Source of the DNA: Pseudomonas sp. UBA1879
GTDB taxonomy: Bacteria; Pseudomonadota; Gammaproteobacteria; Pseudomonadales; Pseudomonadaceae
DNA length: 64,000 nt
Assembly (NCBI RefSeq): GCF_002338065.1
Contig: NZ_DDHJ01000004.1
Coordinates: forward strand, 449,943 to 513,942
Reading direction: 5' to 3'
A program made the position numbers and the translations under genes. The notes below the pieces were generated by a model. The model had not been told where the DNA came from. It ran no database searches and was given only the letters and a program-made list of their open reading frames with translations. Each line of letters starts with the position of its first letter. Position 1 is the first letter of the stretch. This document shows, piece after piece, positions 8,824 to 17,039 of the stretch.

Positions 8824-9513
8824 ATGAGTGAACACACAATGACTGAAAAACGAGCGGTGATTCTGCTGTCGGGTGGCCTGGATTCGGCCACGGTGGTTGC
8901 GATGGCAAAGGCCGACGGTTTTACCTGTTACACCATGAGTTTCGATTACGGCCAGCGCCACCGCGCCGAGCTCCAAGCGGCGGAGCGTGTCGCCAAAGAT
9001 CTGGGTGTGGTCGAACACAAGGTGATCGGCCTTGACTTGAATGGCATTGGCGGCTCGGCCCTTACCGACAGCAGCATCGCAGTGCCGGAAACACCGGGCC
9101 AAGGCATCCCGGTCACCTACGTACCTGCGCGCAACACGGTGTTTCTGTCGTTGGCGTTGGGCTGGGCTGAAGTGCTGGGCGCGCGCGACATCTTCATTGG
9201 CGTCAACGCGGTCGACTACTCAGGCTATCCTGATTGCCGCCCTGAGTTCGTCGAGTCCTTTGAACGCATGGCCAACCTCGCGACCAAGGCTGGCGTAGAA
9301 GGCCAGGGCTTCACGATTCAGGCGCCGTTGCAGATGCTGAGCAAGGCCGACATCGTGAAAGCCGGAACACGCTTGGGCGTCGACTATGGGCTGACTGTTT
9401 CCTGTTATCAGGCCGACGATCAAGGCCGTGCTTGCGGCAAATGCGACAGCTGCCGCCTGCGCGCTGAAGGCTTCGCGGCAGCTGGCGTTGCCGATCCCAC
9501 GCGTTATTTTTAA
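8824..9513 (+). CDS. queC: 7-cyano-7-deazaguanine synthase QueC
   Basis: 229 aa from ATG 8824 (GGGA about 8 nt upstream); an ATG at 8839 would give a 224-aa protein. QueC turns CDG into preQ0 using ATP and ammonia. The PP-loop is L-L-S-G-G-L-D-S-A-T, and the C-terminal zinc site is C-Y-Q-A-D-D-Q-G-R-A-C-G-K-C-D-S-C (four Cys). It follows queE by 1 bp and forms an operon with it; tRNA-Lys follows. Confidence 0.95.
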   Translation: MSEHTMTEKRAVILLSGGLDSATVVAMAKADGFTCYTMSFDYGQRHRAELQAAERVAKDLGVVEHKVIGLDLNGIGGSALTDSSIAVPETPGQGIPVTYVPARNTVFLSLALGWAEVLGARDIFIGVNAVDYSGYPDCRPEFVESFERMANLATKAGVEGQGFTIQAPLQMLSKADIVKAGTRLGVDYGLTVSCYQADDQGRACGKCDSCRLRAEGFAAAGVADPTRYF

Positions 9514-9531
9514 TTTTTTTGATGGAGGGTG

Positions 9532-9559
9532 TTGAATTACTGAGAAAAATCAGTAATAT
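9532..9559 (+). promoter_or_regulatory. Sigma-70 promoter for tRNA-Lys
   Basis: TTGAAT (9532-9537) and TAATAT (9554-9559) are separated by 16 bp, and the tRNA begins 17 bp after the -10 box. The spacing and box quality fit a strong stable-RNA promoter. Confidence 0.65.
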
Positions 9560-9576
9560 ACGCGCCACCACGAAGC

Positions 9577-9652
9577 GGGTCGTTAGCTCAGTTGGTAGAG
9601 CAGTTGGCTTTTAACCAATTGGTCGTAGGTTCGAATCCTACACGACCCACCA
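9577..9652 (+). tRNA. tRNA-Lys (anticodon UUU)
   Basis: 76 nt including encoded CCA. The acceptor arms GGGTCGT / ACGACCC pair perfectly, the T loop reads GGTTCGAATCC, and the anticodon loop CTTTTAA gives UUU. The tRNA-Lys beside queC is a known integration target of pKLC102/PAPI-1-type elements, and an integrase gene follows it here, so its 3' end is the presumed left attachment site. Confidence 0.97.
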
Positions 9653-9659
9653 TCTTCAA

Positions 9660-9702
9660 AACCCGAGAGGTCCACGTAAGTGTGAATTCTCGGGTTTTTT
9701 TT
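9660..9702 (+). terminator. Rho-independent terminator after tRNA-Lys
   Basis: AACCCGAGA (9660-9668) pairs with TCTCGGGTT (9688-9696), followed by a run of eight T (9695-9702). It lies 7 bp after the tRNA CCA and probably ends its transcript. Confidence 0.85.
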
Positions 9703-10013
9703 CGCCTGAACGAAAGTGGGGCTAAGGTCTGGAGGCAGATTGAAGCATTCGCCGAGGTGCAGACATGCAGCCGTCTGAGGCGAACCTTAGTTTCACGATG
9801 TCGTGATGTCAATATTGATCAGGCGGCTCACTCGGACGAACACGCAGCTCTTTGTCAACGAAAGTGGCCGGTTCGGGGCGAAAAATTGGTAAGGCTGGGC
9901 TAGACGAAATGTTCTGCAAGCCCGGACCGGAGGCGTTGGTGATTTGCTTACTGTCTTGCAGGCGCTGCGTCAGCGCCTGAGATTCGGGATGATTTGCTGA
10001 CGTGTTTTCTCAG
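9703..10013. other. Non-coding stretch between tRNA-Lys and integrase
   Basis: No gene is seen. The stretch holds a perfect 9-bp inverted repeat (9959-9979) flanked by two copies of TGATTTGCT (9940-9948 and 9990-9998), and two related AACGAAAGTGG words. It is the expected place for integrase arm sites or a directionality-factor site. Confidence 0.5.
9959..9979. repeat. Perfect hairpin flanked by TGATTTGCT direct repeats
   Basis: CAGGCGCTG and CAGCGCCTG form a 9-bp stem with a CGT loop. No T tract follows on either strand, so it is not a typical terminator of the convergent integrase gene. The TGATTTGCT copies flank it symmetrically. Confidence 0.6.
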
Positions 10014-11376
10014 TCACCAGCTATACGACTTTATCCCGACCCGAGTGACCATCAGCGTCAAGAGCAACGAATGCTCGGACATCTCACCTTCAGGTGATGC
10101 CGGTGGTATTCCAAGTTCTTCCCACCAGGTCCCTGGACCGTCCCATGTTAACTCATGGCTCAAACCTGTTCCGGCCGGTTGCAGCGCCTGTTCAAGGCTG
10201 TAGCGCTCTGAGTTAAGGCTTTCTACGTGCGTCAGTAATTTGGATTCTGTACCAACCGCCCCAGTAGCCGCGATCGCTGTTGGGCCATGTTGAATCGGCG
10301 CCTGGTCCACTATTGGGGGGACTGCTACGGGCTCAGGCAACGCAATCATTGCAGCTGCTGGGGGAAGCGACGGCTCCGGCGTAGGAGGGGGGGATATCGA
10401 GACAGATTCATCGACGCGCCGCTCAAAAGTGATAGCGCCCTGCGTCATGCTCCTGTCGTGAAGAACCGACCGCATGTGTTCGTAGTCCACCTCGATGTAG
10501 CTAAGCGTAGTGGCGATGTTGGAGTGATTGAGCAGGCTCTTGGTCAGGTGAATGTTTCGCTCCGGCTGCCTCATCAGGTCCGTGGCAAGGGTGTGCCGGA
10601 AGCGATGTGGCGTCATGCGGATGCCAAGGTGTTGAGTGATCTTCTTGTACATGCCCTCGACCTGATCGGTATTCATGACCACGGAGCGGTAATGCCTGGA
10701 AAACCGATTCACGTTGAATAACTGATCATCCGATTCGAACCCCAACGCTTCAGCAGCATCCAGTAAGCGTCGAATATGCGGCTCCAGCCCCGGCATGATA
10801 GGGATCGAAAACTGCCGATGGGTCTTTTCGGTATCAGCCTCGACCATGATCATTCGGCTGTCCCAGTCAACGTCCTTGACGCGGATGCTGAGCAGTGCGT
10901 TGAGCCGGACGCCGGTGTAGTAGAACATCTCAAAGACGGCGAGCCAGAACCAGGCGGGGGTAATCCTGCTGCGCCTACCCGTCCGACGCTCTTCAGCCAC
11001 CAGCGTTTTCAGCCACTCGCGAGCATGGCGGATGCCGTCGCGCACGATGGTTTTGCTAGGGCGTCTCGGTGGGATCACCGCTGTTTTTCGAAAAGGGGTT
11101 GATGGTGCTGTGTGCCAGCGTTCCCTGCTCGATGGCATACCCCCAAACCGTGCGCAGGTGGTTCGAATAGGTGTTCCAGCTTTGTTTGGCGAGCCCTCGA
11201 TCGAGCTCCTGGCGGCGCCATTCCAGGATGGCTCGGTGGTTGATGGATTCAACCGTGCAGTCCTCTCCGAAATGCCTGAGCAACGCTCGGGTGGCAGAAA
11301 GGTAGGTGCCCGCCGAGGCCTGCCTTAGCACATGCGTAAAGATATAGTCCTTGGCGAGTTCCATCGGAGTGTTCAT
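10014..11376 (-). pseudogene. Frameshifted ICE tyrosine integrase
   Basis: Site-specific tyrosine recombinase of the pKLC102/PAPI-1 family, adjacent to tRNA-Lys. The N-terminal SAM-like DNA-binding domain (M-N-T-P-M-E-L-A-K-D-Y ... Q-S-W-N-T-Y-S-N-H-L-R) reads in one frame to T-I-N-P-F. The catalytic domain continues in another frame from R-K-T-A-V-I-P-P-R-R and keeps Arg in Y-T-G-V-R, H-R-F-R-H, the L-N-H-S-N-I motif and the Tyr of L-S-Y-I-E. The break is a one-base insertion in the C/T run at 11091-11098; the total of 1363 nt equals 454 codons plus 1. A Pro-rich tail of about 110 residues follows the catalytic domain. Confidence 0.85.
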
Positions 11377-13244
11377 CAGACTTTCTCCGATACGGGCATT
11401 TCCACGCTAAGGCTGGGGTTGTCGAAAGGAACGTCGACAAAGATCGTAAGTGGGTCCTTGAGCAAATAGCCTTTAAGCTGTTTGGTGCTTCTGGGACCCG
11501 TGACGGTGCACGTCCAAATGTTCAAGCTCTTCTCCGTTTTGAGGTGCAATTTTTGTTTTTCGAAGGCTCGTTGTACTAACTGCCAAGCATGGATGTTTCG
11601 CGCTTTTGCCTGCGCTTCCAGTGCTGGAAACTCCTGCACGAAACGTTTGAAGATTCCCGGCGTGACCAGCATCGCGGTGCCAGCCACGGTGTGCACCAAA
11701 GCCTTGGTGTCATTGATGATGATTCTGCGGGAAGCGAGCCCTGTTCTGAGCCAGTCCACGAACCCTTGACCTAGATCGACGGTCTGCGTCGACGGCGCTT
11801 CACCGAGCTGTTCTGCAGATGCATCGGCGGTTGCCGCGTCGCCAGCGTCAGTGGCAGTGGCATTTTCTTGAGTGGTCGACTCAGCCTTGGCTTGCAAAGC
11901 ATTGTCGTCTGGTGATGTGGTTGGCGTGTCTATGCCGTCGAGAAGGCCGAGCAAGGCTGCGATCTCATCTGGATCAACACAGGTTCCCGCCCGAGGTAGC
12001 TCTGAATGATTTGTCGAATCGGACGTATCCGCTTGGGGATATTCAGTCGAGGGTGTTGGCTGTTTTGATCGAGAGCTGACGTTCTCCTCCGTGGTTTCGG
12101 TCGCGGTGGCCGTTTCCACAGTCAATGTTCCAAAGTAAGCAGGAGGGCGATCGCCGGGATCGTTCCAGATCAGCGCAGGTGAGAGCTTGAGCAGGGTGAA
12201 GGTGTTCTTCCAGCCTTTGCCATTATCGATGGCCACCTTCCAGATCGCTTTGTCCTGAGCATTGGTCTGTATGACCCCTTGATCTTGCAGCATGTTGAAG
12301 AAGGGGGCGTTGGAGCTCGGCACATTCTCTATTCCCTGGGTGAGCAAATAGGCGCGGAGCTGGTCGGCGATCGGCTTGCTCACCAGCCATAACGCATCGT
12401 CCGTAAGCCAGCCGTCCGAGGGGCCGTCGGGCTGGTTCAGCTTGAGTCGGTCTCGCACCAGATGACGCAGACCCTCTGCGAGTTGCCGCTGTAGCGACTG
12501 TTTGGGGGCTGCCAATGCGCGCGAAGGATTGCCGCCGAGCTCCTGCGCGACCGACGCCTGATCTGCGCGAATGACGATCTCGCCGAGAATCCCGGCTCTT
12601 TCGTACTGTCCGGCCAGAACGAAGATCAGTTGCGACCAGGCTTCGGCGAAACCGCTTAGCCAGTCCAGGATGTCTGTCGACAGAATCTGCGTGTAGATGA
12701 GCGCCGCGGCCGCTCCATGCAGGTGGTAGTCACGACCCTTCACATAGCGAAAACGGTAGGGCGTTCTGAGCGGGCCGTGCCACGGGTGCCAAGCGCTACC
12801 GTCTTGACGTTCGACCTGGATATCCGTGACGAGCTTCCCTACATCATGCAGAAGCGCGCCATAGGCGGCTGCGGCAGTCCACGCTTCCGCCTGTGCCGAT
12901 TGAGACTCAGGCGGAGCTCCAATCGGCAGCAGGTATGACTGGCGAATCTTCAAGGCGTAAGCAACGATTTCCAGTCCGTGATCGAGCATCCCACCAAGAT
13001 GCGCATGGTGATGGTTCTCGGAGGCAGGAAGCTGCTGGACCAGATCGGCATAGCGGTGCAAAGGCATGCGATACAACGTCTGGAATTGCTGCCGAGACAG
13101 CGATGCGCGCTGCCAGATGTTTTCCAACAGCGCCTGCCTACGTGGGTAAGCCAACAAGACATGACTCTCTTGCGGGGGCAGGAACCCGTGAGTCGACACT
13201 ATGTCGTCAGGCGCTGCCTTGTTTCGGCGAAAGAGAGAAAACAT
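11376..13244 (-). CDS. MOBH-type conjugative relaxase (TraI_2 family)
   Basis: 622 aa. The N-terminal TraI_2 domain has the HD-hydrolase-like MOBH signature: H-H-H-A-H followed by G-G-M-L-D-H-G (about residues 76-90) and L-L-H-D-V-G-K (about 135). The C-terminal part (from about 500) matches the TraI_2_C winged helix, after an acidic low-complexity linker. Such relaxases nick oriT and lead the transferred strand. ATG at 13244 is preferred over a TTG at 13256 because TGGAG then lies 6-8 nt upstream. The gene is intact, unlike the integrase, whose start codon directly follows its stop. Confidence 0.88.
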   Translation of the reverse strand: MFSLFRRNKAAPDDIVSTHGFLPPQESHVLLAYPRRQALLENIWQRASLSRQQFQTLYRMPLHRYADLVQQLPASENHHHAHLGGMLDHGLEIVAYALKIRQSYLLPIGAPPESQSAQAEAWTAAAAYGALLHDVGKLVTDIQVERQDGSAWHPWHGPLRTPYRFRYVKGRDYHLHGAAAALIYTQILSTDILDWLSGFAEAWSQLIFVLAGQYERAGILGEIVIRADQASVAQELGGNPSRALAAPKQSLQRQLAEGLRHLVRDRLKLNQPDGPSDGWLTDDALWLVSKPIADQLRAYLLTQGIENVPSSNAPFFNMLQDQGVIQTNAQDKAIWKVAIDNGKGWKNTFTLLKLSPALIWNDPGDRPPAYFGTLTVETATATETTEENVSSRSKQPTPSTEYPQADTSDSTNHSELPRAGTCVDPDEIAALLGLLDGIDTPTTSPDDNALQAKAESTTQENATATDAGDAATADASAEQLGEAPSTQTVDLGQGFVDWLRTGLASRRIIINDTKALVHTVAGTAMLVTPGIFKRFVQEFPALEAQAKARNIHAWQLVQRAFEKQKLHLKTEKSLNIWTCTVTGPRSTKQLKGYLLKDPLTIFVDVPFDNPSLSVEMPVSEKV

Positions 13245-13617
13245 GCCCTGCTCCAAAAGTATTTACAGGGCAGGCTTTTCCTCTATCCAAGAAGGTGCGT
13301 TCAACGGGAAAACATTACTTGCTCCGTCACCTATTTCGAGGGGCACTGCCCATTCAATCGATTTTGGAGCCCTGGAAATGCAAACGTATAGAGGATGATT
13401 CCGGGTCTTTCGTACGCAACTTCCTACAGGGTAGGTCGGCTTAATTCCGCGCTTCCTACGCGGGGGTGAGCTATTTTCTGTAGCGTGTCTGGGCGGGCGT
13501 GTCAGATCGTGAGGGAAGAGGGCCTTTTGCGAAGCAAGCCCTTTCAGGTAGGGCTTTTACCCTTGGCGTACCGTTCCCTTCGCTTGGAAACCCTTTGTTG
13601 GTGGGCCTTTTGGCTGG
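13245..13617. other. Non-coding stretch upstream of relaxase
   Basis: No convincing gene. It contains a terminator-like hairpin (AAGCCCT 13536-13542, AGGGCTT 13550-13556, then TT) reading on the plus strand, and two related CTTCCTAC words. A transfer origin could lie here by position, but no known oriT motif was recognised. Confidence 0.4.
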
Positions 13618-13980
13618 TCAGGCCTCCGGCAGATGAAGCCTGGCTTCCATCGCGTCATGCAGGATTCGTACGACTTCGATCACTTGGTCATCCGCGATGC
13701 GGTAAAAGAGAATGTGTCGCGGATTTTGCACCAACCTCTGCGCGCCCGAGGCACGCTTTCGGGAGTAAGTGAGGTGAAAACTTCGAAGGCCGGGGGCGAT
13801 TTCATCACGCATGCTGCTGCCGATCCGACTTGGCGTTCGCGCTACGTCCTCCATCGCTGTCTGCAGCAGTGTCTGATAACGGAGCCTCGCTTCAGTACCA
13901 AACTGCACTTGGGAATGTCGCAAAATATCCGTGATGTCTGATAAAGCGGCCTGAGAAATGCGGTATCGCGGATTGCTCAA
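13618..13980 (-). CDS. Type II toxin, RelE/ParE family
   Basis: 120 aa. The fold signature is the N-terminal Y-R-I-S-Q-A-A-L-S-D-I-T-D-I helix and the C-terminal strand H-I-L-F-Y-R-I-A-D-D-Q-V-I-E-V-V-R-I-L-H typical of ParE gyrase-poisoning toxins. Translation starts at TTG (13980-13978), which overlaps the stop of the antitoxin in TTGA, so synthesis depends on antitoxin translation. It lies inside the ICE remnant between the relaxase and transfer genes, where it would stabilise the element. Confidence 0.88.
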   Translation of the reverse strand: MSNPRYRISQAALSDITDILRHSQVQFGTEARLRYQTLLQTAMEDVARTPSRIGSSMRDEIAPGLRSFHLTYSRKRASGAQRLVQNPRHILFYRIADDQVIEVVRILHDAMEARLHLPEA

Positions 13981-14267
13981 TCCTCGTCTCCAACCGAGCC
14001 AGAGACCTGGTTACCGATGTCGTCCAGTAGTCCGCCGAGCTCATCGCCACTTATCTCGACGAAACGGCCAGTCTCCAGATCCATCAATCCCAACGACGTA
14101 GCGTGTCTAAGCGCCTCGAGCTTGGCGGCTTCTTCTGCTTCACGTTTCTCCAGAAGCCGCAGGCCTTCGCGAAGCACTTCACTTGCATTCTGGTACCGGC
14201 CAGAAAGGACCAAGTCATTCACAACCTTCTCAAGGTGGTCGGTGAGAACGACGTTTCGGGTGGCCAT
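13977..14267 (-). CDS. Type II antitoxin, ParD family
   Basis: 96 aa. A ribbon-helix-helix DNA-binding domain (residues about 1-45, with N-V-V-L-T-D-H-L and the N-A-S-E-V-L-R-E-G-L-R motif diagnostic of ParD) is followed by an acidic, Glu/Asp/Gly-rich toxin-binding tail. ATG 14267 has a good GGAG site. It overlaps the toxin gene by 4 nt. A perfect TGGCAT-AAT-ATGCCA palindrome lies 30 bp upstream, the likely autoregulatory operator. Confidence 0.9.
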   Translation of the reverse strand: MATRNVVLTDHLEKVVNDLVLSGRYQNASEVLREGLRLLEKREAEEAAKLEALRHATSLGLMDLETGRFVEISGDELGGLLDDIGNQVSGSVGDED

Positions 14268-14297
14268 GGTGCACTCCGCAGATAAGAGAGATCGAGT

Positions 14298-14312
14298 TGG
14301 CATAATATGCCA
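14298..14312. promoter_or_regulatory. Palindromic operator of the parD/parE operon
   Basis: TGGCAT-AAT-ATGCCA, perfect 6-bp arms. It lies 30 bp upstream of the antitoxin start, in the gap to the divergent gene. Ribbon-helix-helix antitoxins repress their own operon from such sites. Confidence 0.6.
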
Positions 14313-14696
14313 TACGACTTGCAGGAGCGTCATTCTCGACGTATACATACTCGAAACGCTTCCAAGGAATGGAGTGGTCGAGAGTTGGGAAACCGAAAAA
14401 GCCAAGCGCTTTGCAAAAATTGTGATCACCTCATGGTACCCAGAGTAGTGTTCCGGGACGGTGAGCCTTCTCATTCAATTTGTCCTTTCTGTGGCGCGCC
14501 TTACAAAAATTTTTGCTCCAGCGAACACGCTTTCGCATTTGGAGAGTTCCTAGGTGGGCTTTGGAAGATGCCAGCCGTCGAACAGGGCTTCCTGGCAACT
14601 GTTACCCAAAGTGGAATTTCTGAGTCTTCCGCAAAATCCATCTTCAAATTGCTCAAGCTCGGCGTTGTAGTCGTGCTCGTCTATCTAGTGAATTAA
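14307..14696 (+). CDS. Zinc-ribbon membrane-anchored protein of unknown function
   Basis: Up to 129 aa. Two Cys pairs, C-K-N-C and C-P-F-C, spaced about 20 residues apart form a zinc-ribbon; the C-terminus is a short hydrophobic helix (K-L-G-V-V-V-V-L-V-Y-L-V). The ATG at 14307 lies inside the parD operator and lacks a ribosome-binding site, so the true start is probably later, for example TTG at 14385 preceded by GGAGTGG. It is divergent from parD and 12 bp before the next membrane protein, with which it probably forms an operon. Family not recognised. Confidence 0.55.
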   Translation: MPYDLQERHSRRIHTRNASKEWSGRELGNRKSQALCKNCDHLMVPRVVFRDGEPSHSICPFCGAPYKNFCSSEHAFAFGEFLGGLWKMPAVEQGFLATVTQSGISESSAKSIFKLLKLGVVVVLVYLVN

Positions 14697-14708
14697 CGAG
14701 GTTTCGGT

Positions 14709-15092
14709 ATGACCACAAAACCTGTTTCCGGCGTAGCCGAAGCACTGGGCAAAGTTTTGGGCTCGGTGGTGGTGTTTTTCTTGAGAGATAACAACCTCGT
14801 CTATCGATGGGTTAAGCGATCCGCCTTGATCGTTCTGGTCGTGATTTTTCTTCTCCATAGCTGGCGAGGGCTCGCACAAATGCTTGTAACGCTAGGGGTT
14901 GTGGGGATTGTTGTGCTGGCACTGGCTGCTCGGGACTCTGTAGGCCGGGGTGCATCAACGAGCGGACAAACTTTCTTCGATGAGAATCCGGAAGCCGAGG
15001 ATGCATCTCAGGACAATGATCCTCACTCTCAAGCGAATATCCATAACTCCCTATTTCATGAGAGTGATTTCAACTGGCGTAAAGATGAATGA
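14709..15092 (+). CDS. Small ICE membrane protein (DUF3742-like)
   Basis: 127 aa. The N-terminal amphipathic region (V-A-E-A-L-G-K-V-L-G-S) is followed by two hydrophobic helices (about residues 38-52 and 55-72) and an acidic tail ending F-N-W-R-K-D-E. The topology and its position next to TraG-N match the DUF3742 proteins often found in ICEs of this type, but the resemblance is by pattern only. It converges on the TraG-N gene with a shared terminator between them. Confidence 0.6.
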   Translation: MTTKPVSGVAEALGKVLGSVVVFFLRDNNLVYRWVKRSALIVLVVIFLLHSWRGLAQMLVTLGVVGIVVLALAARDSVGRGASTSGQTFFDENPEAEDASQDNDPHSQANIHNSLFHESDFNWRKDE

Positions 15093-15112
15093 GGAGCGGT
15101 TCTCCGCTCCTC
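15091..15112. terminator. Bidirectional hairpin between convergent ICE genes
   Basis: Perfect 9-bp stem GAGGAGCGG / CCGCTCCTC with a TTCT loop, placed between the stop of the plus-strand membrane gene and that of TraG-N. The T tracts are poor on both sides. Confidence 0.6.
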
Positions 15113-15119
15113 AAGGTCG

Positions 15120-16655
15120 TTAGTCTTTCCCAGAGGAGACCGATTTAATCCCTCGTTGGGCAAGTCCGCCTGCTGCTGCGCCCGCTTGCTGTACGGACCT
15201 GCTTCCGTCCGACAGTCCGGACAGCAGATTCCCGGCATTGACTCCCGCCCATCCGAGCGCAGTGATCCATAGCATGGGGAAAATGATAAACATCGAGGCC
15301 ATAACGAAATTCAAGATTGCGTCCTGAGTCGCGGTGTTCAGCCCCATCACCGGATCAAGACTCAAATGTGGCGAGCCCACGCCATACAGCGCCTCCAAGA
15401 TCGTGGTATCAACCCATCGCGCCAGTTGAAACCAGAAGTCCACGAAGATCAGAGAGAAGAAGACCACCGTCATTGTCATGGCTGTTTTGAGCTGGTAGGC
15501 CCCTACGACCAAAACCAACGGCATGCTGATGACCATCGCCATCTTCAAGAATGCCATCACCATAGGCAGGGCCTGGCGCACCATGTCCATCGCAGGGAAG
15601 TAGCCGAGCGATCCCAGCGCGACGCCTAAGGTACCTCCCACACGTGCCAATCCATTCCAGACGGTGCCTCCAACCTGGCCACCGTAGTCTGAATACACGT
15701 CCCCTTGAATCTGCTTCGACGGCGAGGCAATTTCCCGTATCAAGGACTCTGTGACTTCGTCTCTGGATAGCCATTTTGCCCAACCCAGAAAACGCGTTGT
15801 GAGGTCCGGATCAATCTGCTCCTGGATCCTGTCTTTCAATCCGATCCCACTGTCGGACCACCATTGCTTACACGTGGGGTATCCGCCGCCTCCGGTAACT
15901 TCAGGCAGCCCAACATCGCGGCGTTCGTCATAGGGCCATGGCGAACGTGGTGTTTTCGAATAGTCGGTATCGTAATAGCCCGACGTATTCAGGAATGTAT
16001 GAGAGCCGATCCAATTCAGGTCCTTAAGCATGATGTTGTGATTCGCAGCGGAGCCGAGGTCGGGCTGTCGCATGAAAAGCCGAGCGCGCGATGGGCCGTA
16101 GCAATCGTGAGTGAAGTCGGCGATTTCCTGGGCAAGAAGGGGATTGCTGATGCGCGATGCATCGACATCCATCCGCATCTGCCTAAGGTCTGTTCCGCAC
16201 GGAATTGAGGCGACCGCGCCATTGGTAAGGCCCTTGGACAGTGCGTGCATGAAGGCCCACCAAACCGGCATCTGGGCGCTCTTGCCAGCGAGACTACTGA
16301 AAGACGTGTTCCAGCCCGTTTCGGTGGGAGAGGGCAGTTGATACTGACACTGCTGCGCTCGGGCCTGGTCAAACTGTAGCGTGTCGAAACTGACCCGCAC
16401 CGCCGGGACGCCGCAAAGCGCGACAACGACGTAGCCCACGTAAATGCTGGTCTCGATTCGCGCCAGAGAGAGAACACCTTTGTTCCCTTCATCAGCGCCT
16501 TCTCCACGCGCTTTGAGCCATTCCCTGAGCACGATGACGCAAAAGGGCACAGCGAACAGACCTGTATCCTGGATCATCTCCCAAATGCCGTTGTTGATCA
16601 GCCAGCCGACCAGCGTCAGGTAATACTCCAGGTAATCATTGGTATAAAGCGTCAC
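15120..16655 (-). CDS. Conjugal transfer protein, TraG N-terminal domain family
   Basis: 511 aa polytopic membrane protein. The N-terminus (Y-T-N-D-Y-L-E-Y-Y-L-T-L-V-G-W) and hydrophobic segments near residues 35-50, 75-90, 360-405 and 450-480 match the TraG_N family of pKLC102-type ICEs, which supports mating-pair stabilisation and entry exclusion. The GTG start at 16655 overlaps the stop of the preceding gene in GTGA. It is the last gene of the coupled transfer block. Confidence 0.85.
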   Translation of the reverse strand: MTLYTNDYLEYYLTLVGWLINNGIWEMIQDTGLFAVPFCVIVLREWLKARGEGADEGNKGVLSLARIETSIYVGYVVVALCGVPAVRVSFDTLQFDQARAQQCQYQLPSPTETGWNTSFSSLAGKSAQMPVWWAFMHALSKGLTNGAVASIPCGTDLRQMRMDVDASRISNPLLAQEIADFTHDCYGPSRARLFMRQPDLGSAANHNIMLKDLNWIGSHTFLNTSGYYDTDYSKTPRSPWPYDERRDVGLPEVTGGGGYPTCKQWWSDSGIGLKDRIQEQIDPDLTTRFLGWAKWLSRDEVTESLIREIASPSKQIQGDVYSDYGGQVGGTVWNGLARVGGTLGVALGSLGYFPAMDMVRQALPMVMAFLKMAMVISMPLVLVVGAYQLKTAMTMTVVFFSLIFVDFWFQLARWVDTTILEALYGVGSPHLSLDPVMGLNTATQDAILNFVMASMFIIFPMLWITALGWAGVNAGNLLSGLSDGSRSVQQAGAAAGGLAQRGIKSVSSGKD

Positions 16656-17029
16656 TGAAGGCCTCCCGGTTGAACTCCTACCTTGCTGAACTCAATCAGC
16701 AGCACCAAAAGGACCACGAGTATTTCGATCCGGCGCAGAGGTCGGTTTCGAGTGCCTGACCCCTGTGCTCTTAGGCTTGTCCTCAACTTGCACCATGCGT
16801 AGATGAGGCCTGCGTAGATAGTGATGCGCCAGGCGAACAGTTGCCAATAATGGTCCACTCTCCAGCTCTGCCAGCCTTCAACACCCCCAAACAGCCGAAG
16901 CAACAGCGCGTAGAGCAGGATGGTCGCGAGTGAGATAAGTAACAGGCACAGCACTGGCCTCACCGCTCTGCCAACGAGCATGGGTATTTTCAGAAGACGA
17001 GTCAGGAGCGGGGCTTTGTGATCGACCAT
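16652..17029 (-). CDS. ICE-associated small membrane protein
   Basis: 125 aa with three hydrophobic segments (about residues 22-45, 65-82 and 103-115). It sits between TIGR03755 and TraG-N, with 10 bp to the former and a 4-bp overlap with the latter, the usual position for a conserved small membrane protein in this ICE family. No catalytic motif is seen. Confidence 0.75.
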   Translation of the reverse strand: MVDHKAPLLTRLLKIPMLVGRAVRPVLCLLLISLATILLYALLLRLFGGVEGWQSWRVDHYWQLFAWRITIYAGLIYAWCKLRTSLRAQGSGTRNRPLRRIEILVVLLVLLIEFSKVGVQPGGLQ

Positions 17030-17039
17030 GGCTTCGCCC

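Noticed and set aside
13245..13617. oriT of the ICE
   Set aside because: The position upstream of the relaxase is suggestive, but no known nick-site or conserved inverted-repeat set was identified.
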